Shown here: positions 25,601 through 34,948 of the stretch, one piece after another
Numbering within the stretch: position 1 is the first letter of the stretch
Layout: the number at the start of each line of letters is the position of its first letter
Source of the DNA: Nocardia sp. CY41
GTDB lineage: Bacteria; Actinomycetota; Actinomycetes; Mycobacteriales; Mycobacteriaceae
Length of the DNA: 64,000 bases
Assembly (NCBI RefSeq): GCF_009829325.1
Contig: NZ_VUOS01000014.1
Location: 62,001 to 126,000, forward strand
Reading direction: 5' to 3'
Translations under genes and position numbers: made by a program
The notes under the pieces: model-generated
The model's database searches: none
What the model saw: only the letters and a program-made list of their open reading frames with translations
Told to the model about the DNA's origin: nothing

Positions 25601-26749
25601 TCACACGCCCGCTTCGCTCGCCTTCCGCTGTCGCATCACGATAACACCGGGAGACGGCTCGCTCTCCACCCAGCGCGGCGGCAGTGCCAGCTTGAAAATT
25701 TTCTTCCACACCGAGCCGATCTGCTTGCCGAGCGGGCCGGTGTTGTACGGCAAACCGTACTTTTCACACAATGCGCGCACGGTCGGGGCCATCTCCGGAT
25801 AACGGCTCGCGGGCAGGTCCGGAAACAGGTGGTGTTCGATCTGGTGCGACAAATTCCCGGACATGATGTGGAACAGCTTGCTGCCGGTGATGTTGGCCGA
25901 GCCGAGCATCTGCCGGATGTACCACTCGCCGCGGGTCTCGTCCTCGGTCTCTTCCTCGGTGAACGTCTGTACGCCGGCCGGGAAGTGACCACAGAAGATG
26001 ATCGCGAAGGCCCACACGTTGCGCACGAGGTTGGCGGTGACGTTACCCGCCAGCGTGTGGAAGAACAGCGGACCGGTGAGCGCGGGGAAGACCAGGTAGT
26101 CCTTGAGCACCTGTTTGCCCGCTTTGCGCCACTGCCCGATCAGCAGTTTCTTGACCTCCGGCCACTTCTTCTTGCCCGCCAGGATGTTCTCGACCTCGAG
26201 GTCGTGGCCCATCACACCCCACTCGAACAGCATCATCAGCACGAAGGCGTACAGCGGCTGCCCGAGCCGCAGCACGTTCCACTCCTGGCCCTCGTCCATG
26301 CGCAGGATGGAGTAGCCGATGTCGCGGTCCTTGTTGTGGATGTTGGTGTAGGTGTGGTGCAGGTAGTTGTGCGAGTGCTTCCACTGATCGGCCGGGCAGA
26401 CCGTATCCCACTCGAAGACCCGGGAATTCAGGCCGGGTTCGCGCATCCAGTCGTACTGGCCGTGCATCACGTTGTGGCCGATCTCCATGTTGTCCAGGAT
26501 CTTCGAGACACTCAGCGCGGCCACCGCGGCCAGCCAGAACGGCGGAAGAAAGCCGAGATACATCAGGCCGCGGCCTGCGATCTCGAAGCCGCGCTGCGCC
26601 TTGATGATCGAGTACAGGTACTCCCGGTCGCGCTCGCCGAGGTCGGCGACGATCGCCGCGCGCAGCTCGTCGAGTTCGCGGCCGAGTTCCTCGATCTGGT
26701 CGGGGCTCAGGACCAGCGGTCCGTGCTCGGTTTCGGTCAGGATGGTCAT
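25601..26749 (-). CDS. desA3: Membrane fatty-acid desaturase (DesA3-like)
   Basis: The product is 382 residues with the three His boxes of membrane acyl-CoA desaturases: HNVMH (residues 92-96), HSHNYLHH and HQIEHH. Two hydrophobic hairpins lie between them. Such enzymes use a di-iron centre and O2 to make cis double bonds, delta-9 in DesA3 (Rv3229c). The electron donor is encoded just upstream by the ferredoxin-reductase gene, matching the Rv3230c-Rv3229c pair. Start ATG 26749 has a purine-rich GGGGAG upstream. Regulated probably by the divergent TetR protein. Confidence 0.88.
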   Translation of the reverse strand: MTILTETEHGPLVLSPDQIEELGRELDELRAAIVADLGERDREYLYSIIKAQRGFEIAGRGLMYLGFLPPFWLAAVAALSVSKILDNMEIGHNVMHGQYDWMREPGLNSRVFEWDTVCPADQWKHSHNYLHHTYTNIHNKDRDIGYSILRMDEGQEWNVLRLGQPLYAFVLMMLFEWGVMGHDLEVENILAGKKKWPEVKKLLIGQWRKAGKQVLKDYLVFPALTGPLFFHTLAGNVTANLVRNVWAFAIIFCGHFPAGVQTFTEEETEDETRGEWYIRQMLGSANITGSKLFHIMSGNLSHQIEHHLFPDLPASRYPEMAPTVRALCEKYGLPYNTGPLGKQIGSVWKKIFKLALPPRWVESEPSPGVIVMRQRKASEAGV

Positions 26750-26765
26750 GATTGGCTCCCCTTCG

Positions 26766-27884
26766 TTAGATGTCGATCTCGACGTCGCCGACCGGCGCGC
26801 TGATGCACAGCTGGATCGGCTGGTCGGGGTCGCTGTCGGTCTCGCCGGTGCGCAGATTGCGCGTGCAGCCGGAACGACGCACCGCTGTGCAGGAGAAGCA
26901 GATCCCCATGCGGCAGCCGTACTCCGGACTGAGCCCGGCGGATTCGGCCTGTTCGAGCAGCGTGGCGCCGTTGTTCGGCGCGCTCACGCCGCTGGCCGAG
27001 AAGTCGACGGTGCCCTGCGCGTCCGCGGCGTCGGCCGGGGCGAGCGAGAGCGTGAACTCCTCAATGTGCAGCCGGTCCTCCAGCTGCTCGGCCTGATAGA
27101 TCGTCCGCACGGCGTCCATCAGCGACTGCGGACCGCAGACGTAGGTCTGCGCGTCGGCGAACCACGGCGCGACGCGCTCCAGTTCGTCGTAGTCGAAGTA
27201 TCCGCTGCCCTTCGGTTGGTTCAGATCCACCCACAGCGCACCGGGATCCACCCTCGTCACATCTCGCGTGCGGTGCGGATAGCGCAGCTCGATGCGAAAG
27301 TTCGGGTGCCGCTCGGCGATCGCGTCCAGTTCCGCTCGGTGCGGGAGCACCGCGGGCGACTTCGCGTAGTGCAGGAACACGACCTCGCCCGGATGGTCCT
27401 CCGCGGCGAGCGTGCGCAGCATGGACAGCACCGGCGTGATGCCGCTGCCGCCGCTGATCAGCAGCAGGCGCCGCGGCCGCGGCTCGGGCAGCCGGAACAC
27501 GCCGTCGGCGGGCGTCAGATCGACCACCATGCCGGGAGCGGCGTGGCGATACAGGTACTGCGACACCAGGCCGTCCGGATGCGCTTTCACAGTCAGCTGG
27601 ATGTGGCGATCCCGCCCGCCTTCCGGGTTGACCGGCGAATAGCACCGCGCGTGCCGCACACCGTCGATCACCACGCCGATCTGGACATATTGTCCGGCGG
27701 CATGGCCCTTCCACTGCCGGGTCGGGCGCAGTGTGAGCGTGACCGAACCCGGCGCCGAGCGGCGCACGTGAGTGATTTCGGCCCGCATGTCCCGCACCGT
27801 GAGGGTGGGGCGGACCAGCTCCAGATACCGGTCCAGCGGGTGTGGCGAGGTCAGGGTCTGCACCAGGTTGATGAGATCCACCAT
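26766..27884 (-). CDS. Ferredoxin-type oxidoreductase, electron donor for the desaturase
   Basis: The product is 372 residues: FAD-binding domain with RCYSPVNPEGG, NAD(P)-binding domain with LLLISGGSGITPV, and a C-terminal plant-type [2Fe-2S] domain with CRMGICFSCTAV and QLCISAPVGDVEIDI. This is the Rv3230c family, which passes electrons from NADPH to DesA3. It is first gene of a three-gene operon, 16 bp before the desaturase. The 5' region holds an inverted repeat shared with the divergent TetR gene. Confidence 0.88.
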   Translation of the reverse strand: MVDLINLVQTLTSPHPLDRYLELVRPTLTVRDMRAEITHVRRSAPGSVTLTLRPTRQWKGHAAGQYVQIGVVIDGVRHARCYSPVNPEGGRDRHIQLTVKAHPDGLVSQYLYRHAAPGMVVDLTPADGVFRLPEPRPRRLLLISGGSGITPVLSMLRTLAAEDHPGEVVFLHYAKSPAVLPHRAELDAIAERHPNFRIELRYPHRTRDVTRVDPGALWVDLNQPKGSGYFDYDELERVAPWFADAQTYVCGPQSLMDAVRTIYQAEQLEDRLHIEEFTLSLAPADAADAQGTVDFSASGVSAPNNGATLLEQAESAGLSPEYGCRMGICFSCTAVRRSGCTRNLRTGETDSDPDQPIQLCISAPVGDVEIDI

Positions 27885-27944
27885 TAGTTCTCCGTGCCTC
27901 TTGTCGGGCTGACGACGTGCGACCTGATTTCAGTGCACGTCTGT

Positions 27945-27959
27945 ACACTCAACTAGTGT
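27945..27959. promoter_or_regulatory. Inverted repeat ACACT-N5-AGTGT, candidate TetR operator
   Basis: A perfect 5+5 inverted repeat with a 5-base spacer lies between the divergent desaturase operon and the TetR gene. An outer TCAGT (27930-27934) and ACTGA (27961-27965) pair surrounds it asymmetrically. Its position about 60 bp upstream of the reductase start suits repression by the neighbouring regulator. Functional role is inferred. Confidence 0.45.
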
Positions 27960-28028
27960 GACTGATGACGGGGGCTAGGTGTCAACCGGCGAAACATGTG
28001 ACTCGAACTACATCTAGGGATAGGGCGA

Positions 28029-28676
28029 ATGGTGAACGGATGTATGCTCACCGGGATGAATGAGCAGGCAGCTACCCGAGGCGAGCGCAAGGAGCGGACC
28101 AGGCAGGCACTCCTTGACGGCACCCTCGCGCTGGCCGCCGAGCGCGGATTCGCCGCGCTCAGCCTGCGCGAGATCGCACGGTCGGCCGGCATCGTGCCGA
28201 CGGCGTTCTACCGGCACTTCGCGTCGTTGGAGGACCTCGGCGCCACGCTGGTCGACGACGGCGTCACCGCGTTGCGGCTGGCGCTGCGCGAGGTCCGCCG
28301 CAACGCGGAGGCGAGCCTGTCGGACACGGTGCGATTCGTGTTCGCCCAGGTGGGCCCCAAGCGTGAGCTGTTCGGCTTCCTCACCAGGGAGCGCCACGGC
28401 GGGTCCGCGGCGCTGCGCACGGCCATCGCCAGGGAGATCCAGCTGATCGTGCGGGAACTCGTCGCCGATCTGTCCCGGATCCGGGCCCTGGACTCCTGGA
28501 CGCCGCGCGACCTCGAGATCGCCGCCGATCTCATGGTCACCACGGTGACCGACGGAATCGCCGCCTACGTGTCGGCCGCGCCGCGCGACGAGCAGGCGAT
28601 CATCGACCGCACCGTCCAGCAGATGCGATTGATCGCCCTCGGCATGGGCGGCTGGCGGCCGCCAGGAAGGCGCTGA
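28029..28676 (+). CDS. TetR-family regulator, divergent to desaturase operon
   Basis: The product is up to 215 residues. The HTH domain reads REIARSAGIVPTAFYRHF, typical of TetR. ATG 28029 has AGGG eight bases upstream; ATG 28056 (MNEQAATRGERKERTR) fits the family length better, so the start is open. The ligand-binding half has no special motif. It faces the desaturase-reductase operon across 144 bp with an inverted repeat, so it probably controls fatty-acid desaturation, comparable in role to DesT in Pseudomonas. Confidence 0.8.
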   Translation: MVNGCMLTGMNEQAATRGERKERTRQALLDGTLALAAERGFAALSLREIARSAGIVPTAFYRHFASLEDLGATLVDDGVTALRLALREVRRNAEASLSDTVRFVFAQVGPKRELFGFLTRERHGGSAALRTAIAREIQLIVRELVADLSRIRALDSWTPRDLEIAADLMVTTVTDGIAAYVSAAPRDEQAIIDRTVQQMRLIALGMGGWRPPGRR

Positions 28677-28695
28677 TCCGGGCCGGCTGCGCGCC

Positions 28696-30060
28696 TCACT
28701 CGGCCGGGCGCACCCCCTCGGCGTCGCCGCGGGCGACGGCGACCGGTCTCGGCGACCGCAGCGGCAGCAGCATCGCCAGCCCCGCCGCGAGCACGATCAG
28801 CAGGCCCACGATACCGGCGCGGTCGGCGTGGAACAGCCAGGCGAACGCGCCGAACAGGCTCGGCGCGAGGAAAGACACCGCGCGCCCGGTGGTCGTGTAC
28901 AAGCCGAACAGCTGGCCTTCGCGGCCCGGCGGCGCGAGGCGGGCCAGGAACGACCGCGCCGCCGCCTGCGCGGGACCGACGAAAACGGTGAGCAGCAAGC
29001 CGAAGATCCAGAACATCAACGGCCCGGACACCACGAGCAGCGCCAGCCCGCACACCAGCATCGCGGACAGCGACACCACGATGACGACCTTGGGGCCGTT
29101 CCGGTCGTCGAAACGGCCCGCGACGACCGCGCCCAGCGCCGCGACGACATTGGCCGCTATCCCGAACAGCAGCACATCGGAGTCGGCGATGCCGTAGACG
29201 CGCACGGCGAGCACCGCGCCGAAGGTGAACACTCCGGCGAGACCGTCCCGGAACACGGCGCTGGCCACCAGGAACCCGACCGTGCGCGGGTCGATGCGCC
29301 CCAGCTCGCGCAGGTCCCGCCACAGCACCCGGTACGAGCCGAGGAATCCGGCGTTCGCCGCGCCGGGATCGGCGCCGGTGCGTGGCAGTTCCGGGACCGC
29401 GAACAGCACCGGCAGCGCGAAGGCGGCGAACCAGACGGCGGCCAGCACGGCGACCAAGCGGATATTCAGTCCTTGGTCGGTGGGCACGCCGAGCAATCCG
29501 CGATTGTCGCCTTCCCCGGCGATGAAGCCGAAGTAGCAGATGAGCAGCAAAAAGATGCCGCCGAAATAGCCCATGGCCCAGCCGAACCCGGAGACCCGGC
29601 CGACCGTCGCGGGCGTGGAGACCTGCCGCAGCATCGCGTTGTAGGGCACATTGGCCAGCTCGAAGCAGGCCGACGCGAACGCCAGCAGCACCAGACCGAG
29701 CCACAGGTCGCGATAGTCGTCGTGCACGAAGAACATCAGCGTCATCGCCGCGATGGTGAGCGCGGTCAGCGCGCCGAGCGAACGTTTGCGCTTGGCGGAC
29801 GCGTCGAAGCGCTGCCCACTGATCGGCGCGGTCAACGCGACGATCAGGCCCGCCAGGCCCAAGGCCAACCCCAGCCACGCACTGGCGGAGACGTCGCCGG
29901 GTAGGTCGTCGCCGACTTTGTCGGTGAGGTACACCGAGAAGACGAACGTGAGGGTCACGGCATTGAATGCCGAAGACCCCCAGTCCCACAGCCCCCACGC
30001 CAGCACCTGCCCGCGCCCGGCGGCCTGTCCTACTGTCGCCCGGGCGTTCACCTCGGTCAT
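28696..30060 (-). CDS. MFS transporter, UMF1/Atg22-like
   Basis: The product is 454 residues from ATG 30060, with about 12 hydrophobic segments. GLWDWGSSAFNAV at the N-terminus, an RFD repeat loop (SGQRFDASAKRKR) and FELANVPYNAML are typical of the UMF1 branch of the major facilitator superfamily. The substrate is unknown; some members move amino acids or solutes. The frame is open upstream to 30144, but the first 28 residues there do not look like part of the family. It is divergent from a PadR regulator that may control it. Confidence 0.8.
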   Translation of the reverse strand: MTEVNARATVGQAAGRGQVLAWGLWDWGSSAFNAVTLTFVFSVYLTDKVGDDLPGDVSASAWLGLALGLAGLIVALTAPISGQRFDASAKRKRSLGALTALTIAAMTLMFFVHDDYRDLWLGLVLLAFASACFELANVPYNAMLRQVSTPATVGRVSGFGWAMGYFGGIFLLLICYFGFIAGEGDNRGLLGVPTDQGLNIRLVAVLAAVWFAAFALPVLFAVPELPRTGADPGAANAGFLGSYRVLWRDLRELGRIDPRTVGFLVASAVFRDGLAGVFTFGAVLAVRVYGIADSDVLLFGIAANVVAALGAVVAGRFDDRNGPKVVIVVSLSAMLVCGLALLVVSGPLMFWIFGLLLTVFVGPAQAAARSFLARLAPPGREGQLFGLYTTTGRAVSFLAPSLFGAFAWLFHADRAGIVGLLIVLAAGLAMLLPLRSPRPVAVARGDAEGVRPAE

Positions 30061-30184
30061 GCCGCGCAGCTTAATGCGCGCGACCGTCGCGAGTGCGGCG
30101 GAAATCGCAACCGGACCGCAGTTCAGGCGGGAGCCGGTATGCACCTAGTTGCATAGTACCGAATGTCACGGCTATTCTCACCGC

Positions 30185-30742
30185 ATGGCCCTCGAGCATG
30201 CGTTGCTGGTATCGCTGACCGAGCGCGCCGGCTCGGGATACGAGCTGGCGCGCCGCTTCGACAAGTCCATCGGCTACTTCTGGAGCGCGACCCACCAGCA
30301 GATCTATCGCGTGCTCAAACGCATGGAGGAATCCGGCTGGGTCGACGGCGAAGCAGTGGCGCAGGAAGGCAGGCCGGACAAGAAGGTCTACTCGGTGAGC
30401 GAGGCGGGCCGCGCCGAACTCGCGCGCTGGATCGCCGCACCGAGCGACTCGGGCACCCCGCGCAACGAGCTCGCGGTGAAGATCCGCGCGGCCGCGTATG
30501 GAGACATCACCGCCTTACGTGCCGAAGTGGCCCGCCATCGCGACCAGCACGCCCAGCGCCTCGAGTTGTACCGGCACATCGAGAAACGCGACTTCCCCGC
30601 CCCCGACCGGCTCGGCGGGACAGCCCTGCACCAGTACCTCGTCCTGCGCGCGGGCATTCGCGTGGAGTCGGGGTTCGTCGAATGGTGCGACGAAGTTCTG
30701 CAAGCACTGCACCCGCGCGCGTCAGCCCCGCACGCGGATTGA
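30185..30742 (+). CDS. PadR-family transcriptional regulator
   Basis: The product is 185 residues from ATG 30185. The winged helix begins at ALEHALLVSLTERAGSGYEL and continues with WSATHQQIYRVLKRMEESG and a KKVYSVSEAGRAEL wing; a helical C-terminal dimer domain follows (PadR plus Vir-like). No ribosome-binding site is visible and TATTCT lies just upstream, so the transcript may be leaderless. It is divergent from the UMF1 transporter and 21 bp before the fadH-like gene, so it may regulate either. Confidence 0.85.
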   Translation: MALEHALLVSLTERAGSGYELARRFDKSIGYFWSATHQQIYRVLKRMEESGWVDGEAVAQEGRPDKKVYSVSEAGRAELARWIAAPSDSGTPRNELAVKIRAAAYGDITALRAEVARHRDQHAQRLELYRHIEKRDFPAPDRLGGTALHQYLVLRAGIRVESGFVEWCDEVLQALHPRASAPHAD

Positions 30743-30763
30743 CGGAGAAAGGCGACCTCACCC

Positions 30764-32191
30764 ATGAGCTCCTTCCCCCATCTGTTCGAGCCGCTCGATC
30801 TCGGCTTCACGACCTTGCGCAATCGAGTGGTCATGGGGTCGATGCACACCGGGCTGGAGGACCGCGCCTGGGACACCGGCAAACTGGCCGCCTACTTCGC
30901 CGAGCGCGCACGCGGCGGCGCGGGCCTGATCATCACCGGTGGCTACGCGCCCAATCGCGCGGGCTGGCTGCTGCCGTTCGGCGCCAAGCTGACCAACAGA
31001 ACCGAGGCGTACCGGCATCGCACGATCACCAAAGCGGTGCACGCCCATGGTGGCAAGATCGCCATTCAGATCCTGCACGCGGGCCGCTACTCCTACATGC
31101 CGGGCAGTGTGTCGGCGTCATCGATCAAGGCGCCCATCAACCCGTTCCGGCCGCGCGCCCTGTCGGCCAAGGGCATCGAGCGCACCATCGACGACTACGC
31201 CCGCTGCGCGAAACTCGCGCAGTTCGCCGGTTACGACGGCTGCGAGATCATGGGCGGGGAGGGCTATTTCATCAACCAGTTCCTCGCGCCGCGCACGAAC
31301 AAGCGCACCGACGCGTGGGGCGGATCGCCGGAGAACCGGCGCCGGATCGCGGTGGAGATCGTGCGCCGCACCCGCGCCGCCGTCGGCCCGGACTTCATCA
31401 TCGTGTTCCGGCTGTCCATGGCCGAACTGGTGGAGAAAGGGCAGACCTTCGACGAGATCATCGCGCTGGCGCAAGAACTCGAAGCCGCCGGAGTGAACAT
31501 CCTGAACACCGACATCGGCTGGCACGAGGCACGCGTCCCCACCATCGTGACCTCGGTGCCCCGCGCCGCCTTCGTCGAGTTCACCGCGAAGATCACCGCG
31601 CGGGTGGGCATACCGGTCTGCGCGTCCAACCGGATCAACATGCCGGAGGTGGCCGAGGAGATCCTGACTCGCGGTGACGCCCAGCTGGTCTCGCTGGCCC
31701 GTTCGTTCCTGTCCGACCCGGAGTGGGTCAACAAGGCCGCGCAGGATCGCGTCGACGAGATCAATACCTGCATCGCCTGCAACCAGGCATGCCTCGACCA
31801 CGCCTTCCAGCACAAGACCGTGTCGTGCCTGCTCAACCCGCGCGCGGGTCACGAGACCGAGCTGAAGCTGCTGCCGACCCGCCGCGGCAAGCGCATCGCG
31901 GTGGTCGGCGCGGGTCCGGCCGGGCTCTCCGCGGCAGTGAACCTCGCCGAACGCGGCCACCGCGTCGACCTGTTCGAGGCCGACGACAAGATCGGCGGCC
32001 AGTTCGACATCGCCCGCCGCATCCCGGGCAAGGAGGAGTTCAGCGAGTCGATCCGCTACTACAACCGGATGCTCGAGCGCACCGGCGTCACCGTGCATCT
32101 GAACAAGCGGGTCGGCGCCGACGAACTCGTCGCCGAACTGGACGCCAAACGCGCCATCGACCAGGGCACCCGGCTCGCCGCACGACTGTGA
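30764..32191 (+). CDS. fadH: FadH-like 2,4-dienoyl-CoA reductase with internal deletion
   Basis: The product is 475 residues; FadH proteins are about 670. The old-yellow-enzyme TIM barrel (residues 1-330) is complete, with ILHAGRYSY and AQLVSLARSFLSDPEW. Next come the iron-sulfur cysteines CIACNQACLDHAF and VSCLLNP, and the FAD-binding start RIAVVGAGPAGLSAAV. After residue about 455 (KRVGADELV) the sequence jumps to AELDAKRAIDQGTRLAARL, which is the normal extreme C-terminus of the family. About 195 residues with the NADPH-binding domain and substrate-facing part are missing, in frame. The protein is probably inactive as a dienoyl-CoA reductase, unless the assembly has lost sequence here. Confidence 0.8.
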   Translation: MSSFPHLFEPLDLGFTTLRNRVVMGSMHTGLEDRAWDTGKLAAYFAERARGGAGLIITGGYAPNRAGWLLPFGAKLTNRTEAYRHRTITKAVHAHGGKIAIQILHAGRYSYMPGSVSASSIKAPINPFRPRALSAKGIERTIDDYARCAKLAQFAGYDGCEIMGGEGYFINQFLAPRTNKRTDAWGGSPENRRRIAVEIVRRTRAAVGPDFIIVFRLSMAELVEKGQTFDEIIALAQELEAAGVNILNTDIGWHEARVPTIVTSVPRAAFVEFTAKITARVGIPVCASNRINMPEVAEEILTRGDAQLVSLARSFLSDPEWVNKAAQDRVDEINTCIACNQACLDHAFQHKTVSCLLNPRAGHETELKLLPTRRGKRIAVVGAGPAGLSAAVNLAERGHRVDLFEADDKIGGQFDIARRIPGKEEFSESIRYYNRMLERTGVTVHLNKRVGADELVAELDAKRAIDQGTRLAARL

Positions 32192-32262
32192 TCGGGCGGC
32201 GCGGAGACCTCGCCGGGGATCGTGCGGCGGGCCACCGCGCCGGATCGCCTAGGCTGCACCGG

Positions 32263-33066
32263 GTGAGCCTGCCCTCCCCCACCTCCGAGAATCGCGCGGT
32301 CGTCACCGGCGCCTCCTCCGGCATCGGTACCGCGCTCGCCGCCGAACTCGCCGCACGCGGCTACTCGCTGATCCTGGTCGCCCGCCGCGAGGAGCTGCTC
32401 ACCGAGCTCGCGCAGCGGCTGACCCTGGCCCACGGCATCACCGCCGAGGTGCGCCCGGTCGACCTGGCCGACCGCGAGCAGCGCGGTGTGCTGGTGGACG
32501 AACTGGCGAGCCGCGACATCGCCGTGCTGTGCAACAACGCGGGCATCGCGACCTTCGGCGCGGTCGCCGAACTCGACCCGGCCTACGAGCGCGCGCAGAT
32601 GGAGCTCAACGCCGTCGCCGTGCACGATCTGACCCTGGCCGTGCTGCCCGGCATGCTCGCCCGGCGCGGCGGCGGCATCCTGATCAGCGGGTCGGCCGCG
32701 GGCAACATGCCGATCCCGAACAACGCCACCTACGCCGCGAGCAAGGCGTTCGCCAACACCTTCTCCGAATCGCTGCGCGGCGAGCTGAAAGGCTCGGGCG
32801 TGCACGTCACGCTGTTGGCGCCCGGGCCGGTCCGCACCGAGATTCCCGACCCCGCCGAAGCTTCCATCGTCGACCGGATGGTGCCCGACTTCATGTGGGT
32901 CTCGTCGGAATACACCGCCAAGGTCTCGGTCGACGCACTCGCCCGCAACAAGATGCGTGTGGTCCCCGGCCTGATCAGCAAGGGGATGAGCGTGGCCGGG
33001 CAATACGGCCCGCGCGCGGTCACCGCTCCGATCGCGGGCGCGTTCTACAGGAAGCTCGGCAACTGA
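32263..33066 (+). CDS. cmrA: Short-chain dehydrogenase, CmrA-like mycolate reductase
   Basis: The product is 267 residues from GTG 32263. The NADP-binding motif is TGASSGIG, the cofactor helix region LCNNAG, and the catalytic motif TYAASK (YxxxK). CmrA (Rv2509) reduces the 3-keto group of newly condensed mycolate on trehalose. The order cmrA, HerA-like ATPase (opposite strand), orn is the same as Rv2509-Rv2510c-Rv2511, which supports the assignment beyond the general SDR family. No ribosome-binding site is visible and CCTAGGCT lies 13 bases before the start, so the transcript may be leaderless. Confidence 0.85.
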   Translation: MSLPSPTSENRAVVTGASSGIGTALAAELAARGYSLILVARREELLTELAQRLTLAHGITAEVRPVDLADREQRGVLVDELASRDIAVLCNNAGIATFGAVAELDPAYERAQMELNAVAVHDLTLAVLPGMLARRGGGILISGSAAGNMPIPNNATYAASKAFANTFSESLRGELKGSGVHVTLLAPGPVRTEIPDPAEASIVDRMVPDFMWVSSEYTAKVSVDALARNKMRVVPGLISKGMSVAGQYGPRAVTAPIAGAFYRKLGN

Positions 33067-33079
33067 GCGTCAGCCGCGC

Positions 33080-34766
33080 TCACCGGCGCCTGGCGCCGAA
33101 CAGACTGCGGGTGATCTCACGGCCGGCCGCCGCCGCAGCCGAACGCAGGAAGCCGCGCACCGCGGGGTTGGTCATGATCCGCTCGGCCGCCGAGTCCTCT
33201 TCGGCACGGGTCGCGGTACGGCCGGGTACGGGTGCGGCCTCCGGCTCCGGCGACGCCGCGACCACCTTCGCGGCGAGCAGTTCGTAGGCCGACTCCCGGT
33301 CGATGGTCCGGGCGTACTTCGAGGCCAGCGAGCTGGACAGGGCACGCGATCGGATCGCGTCCGCGCCGATGGCGTCCATCAGCGACCGGGGCGGCCGCAG
33401 CCTGGTCCACGCCACCGGTGTCGGCGCGCCCTGCTCGGAGAGCACGGTCACGATGGCCTCGCCCGTATCGAGCGAGGTCAGCGCCTGCTCCAGGTCGTAG
33501 ACGCCGGTCCGGGGATAGGTGCGGACAGTCTTGGACAACGCCTTCTGGTCGTCCGGGGTGAACGCGCGCAGCGCGTGCTGGATACGCGCGCCGAGCTGGG
33601 AGAGCACCGGATTCGGGATATCGGTGGGCAGATGGGTGCAGAAGAACACACCCACCCCTTTGGACCGGATCAGTTCGACGGTTTGCTCGACCTGATCCAG
33701 GAACGCCTTGGAAGCGTCGGAGAACAGCACGTGGGCTTCGTCGAAGAGGAGGACAAGCACGGGCTCGTCCTGGTCGCCGATCTCCGGCAGCGTCTGGAAC
33801 AGGTCGGCGAGCACCCACATCAGAAAGGTGGAGAACAGCACCGGACGCGCCGCCCGAGCGCCCAGCTCGAAGAGCGTGATCACACCTTTCCCGTCCACGA
33901 CCCGCACCAAGTCGGCCGGGTCGAGTTCGGGCTCGCCGAAGAACGTGTCGCCGCCGCCCGCCTCCAGATTCACCAGCGCGCGCAGAATCACCCCGGCGGT
34001 GGTCGCGGAGACGCCGCCGATGCCCTTCAGGTCTTCCTTGCCTTCGGGACTGGTCAGATGCGTGATCACGGCGCGCAGGTCCTTCAGGCAGCAGCGCGAG
34101 CCCGTTGCGGTCGGCCCAGTGGAAGATCAAGCCGAGGGTCGACTCCTGCGTCTCGTTCAGCTCGAGCACCTTGCTCAGCAGCACCGGGCCGAACGAGCTG
34201 ATCGTCGCGCGGACCGGAAGTCCCGCCCCGGTGGTGCCCAGCGAGACGAACTCGGTCGGGAAACCGGTCGGCGCCCAGTCCGCGGCGCCGGTCTCCGCGC
34301 TGCGCGCGGCGAGTCTCTCGTCCGATCGCCCCGGTTCGGCCAGCCCCGACAGGTCGCCTTTGATGTCGGCAAGCACGACCGGAACCCCGGCGCTCGACAA
34401 CTGCTCCGCGATGCCCTGCAGGGTTTTCGTCTTCCCCGTGCCGGTTGCTCCGGCAACCAGACCGTGCCGGTTCATCATCCGCAGGGGAATGCGCACACGT
34501 GCGTCGGGAACCACCGTCCCGTCGACCACGACGGTGCCCAGTTCCAGCGCAGCGCCCTCGAAGGCGTACCCGGCGGCGATCTCGTGGGCGGCGGACGCCC
34601 CTCGGGCGTCGGCGGACGGTTCGTCTCGTCCTGCCGAACCGGCTCCCGCGGTCTGCTCCAGTTCGCGTTCCGCGGCCTCTGCGGCTGCGGCCGCCTCCGC
34701 CGCGATACGCGCCGCCTCGTCGGCCGCTTTGCGCGCCGCGGCCGCCTTCTCCTGAGGGGTGATCAT
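33080..34766 (-). pseudogene. HerA-like ATPase (DUF853, Rv2510c-like), one frameshift
   Basis: The gene starts at ATG 34766 after AGGAGG. Residues 1-225 give an Ala-rich coiled coil and the Walker A GATGTGKTKTLQGIAEQL, then the frame is lost at about 34093 in CTGCTGCCTGAAGG. Two bases are missing relative to an expected LLDLKDLRAV. The next frame continues from VITHLTSPEGKEDLKGIGG to the Walker B VLVLLFDEAHVLF and ends at 33080. The family (DUF853) forms hexameric HerA/FtsK-like ATPases of unknown role. Either a pseudogene or a local sequence error; the rest is well conserved. Convergent with cmrA. Confidence 0.85.
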
Positions 34767-34948
34767 CGCGCGTCCTCCTGGCTTCGCCGGAACTGCGTTA
34801 CTCAATGTTTGCTGTCGCACCGGAAACGCCGGGTGCCGATCTGGGAAAACCGTATCCCCGCCGGTTGGATTGGGGGCAGGATCGGCTGCCACGCAGTTGC
34901 CGCGCCGTACCGCATGCGCCGGGCCCACGCCCGGCTAATGTTGCACGG

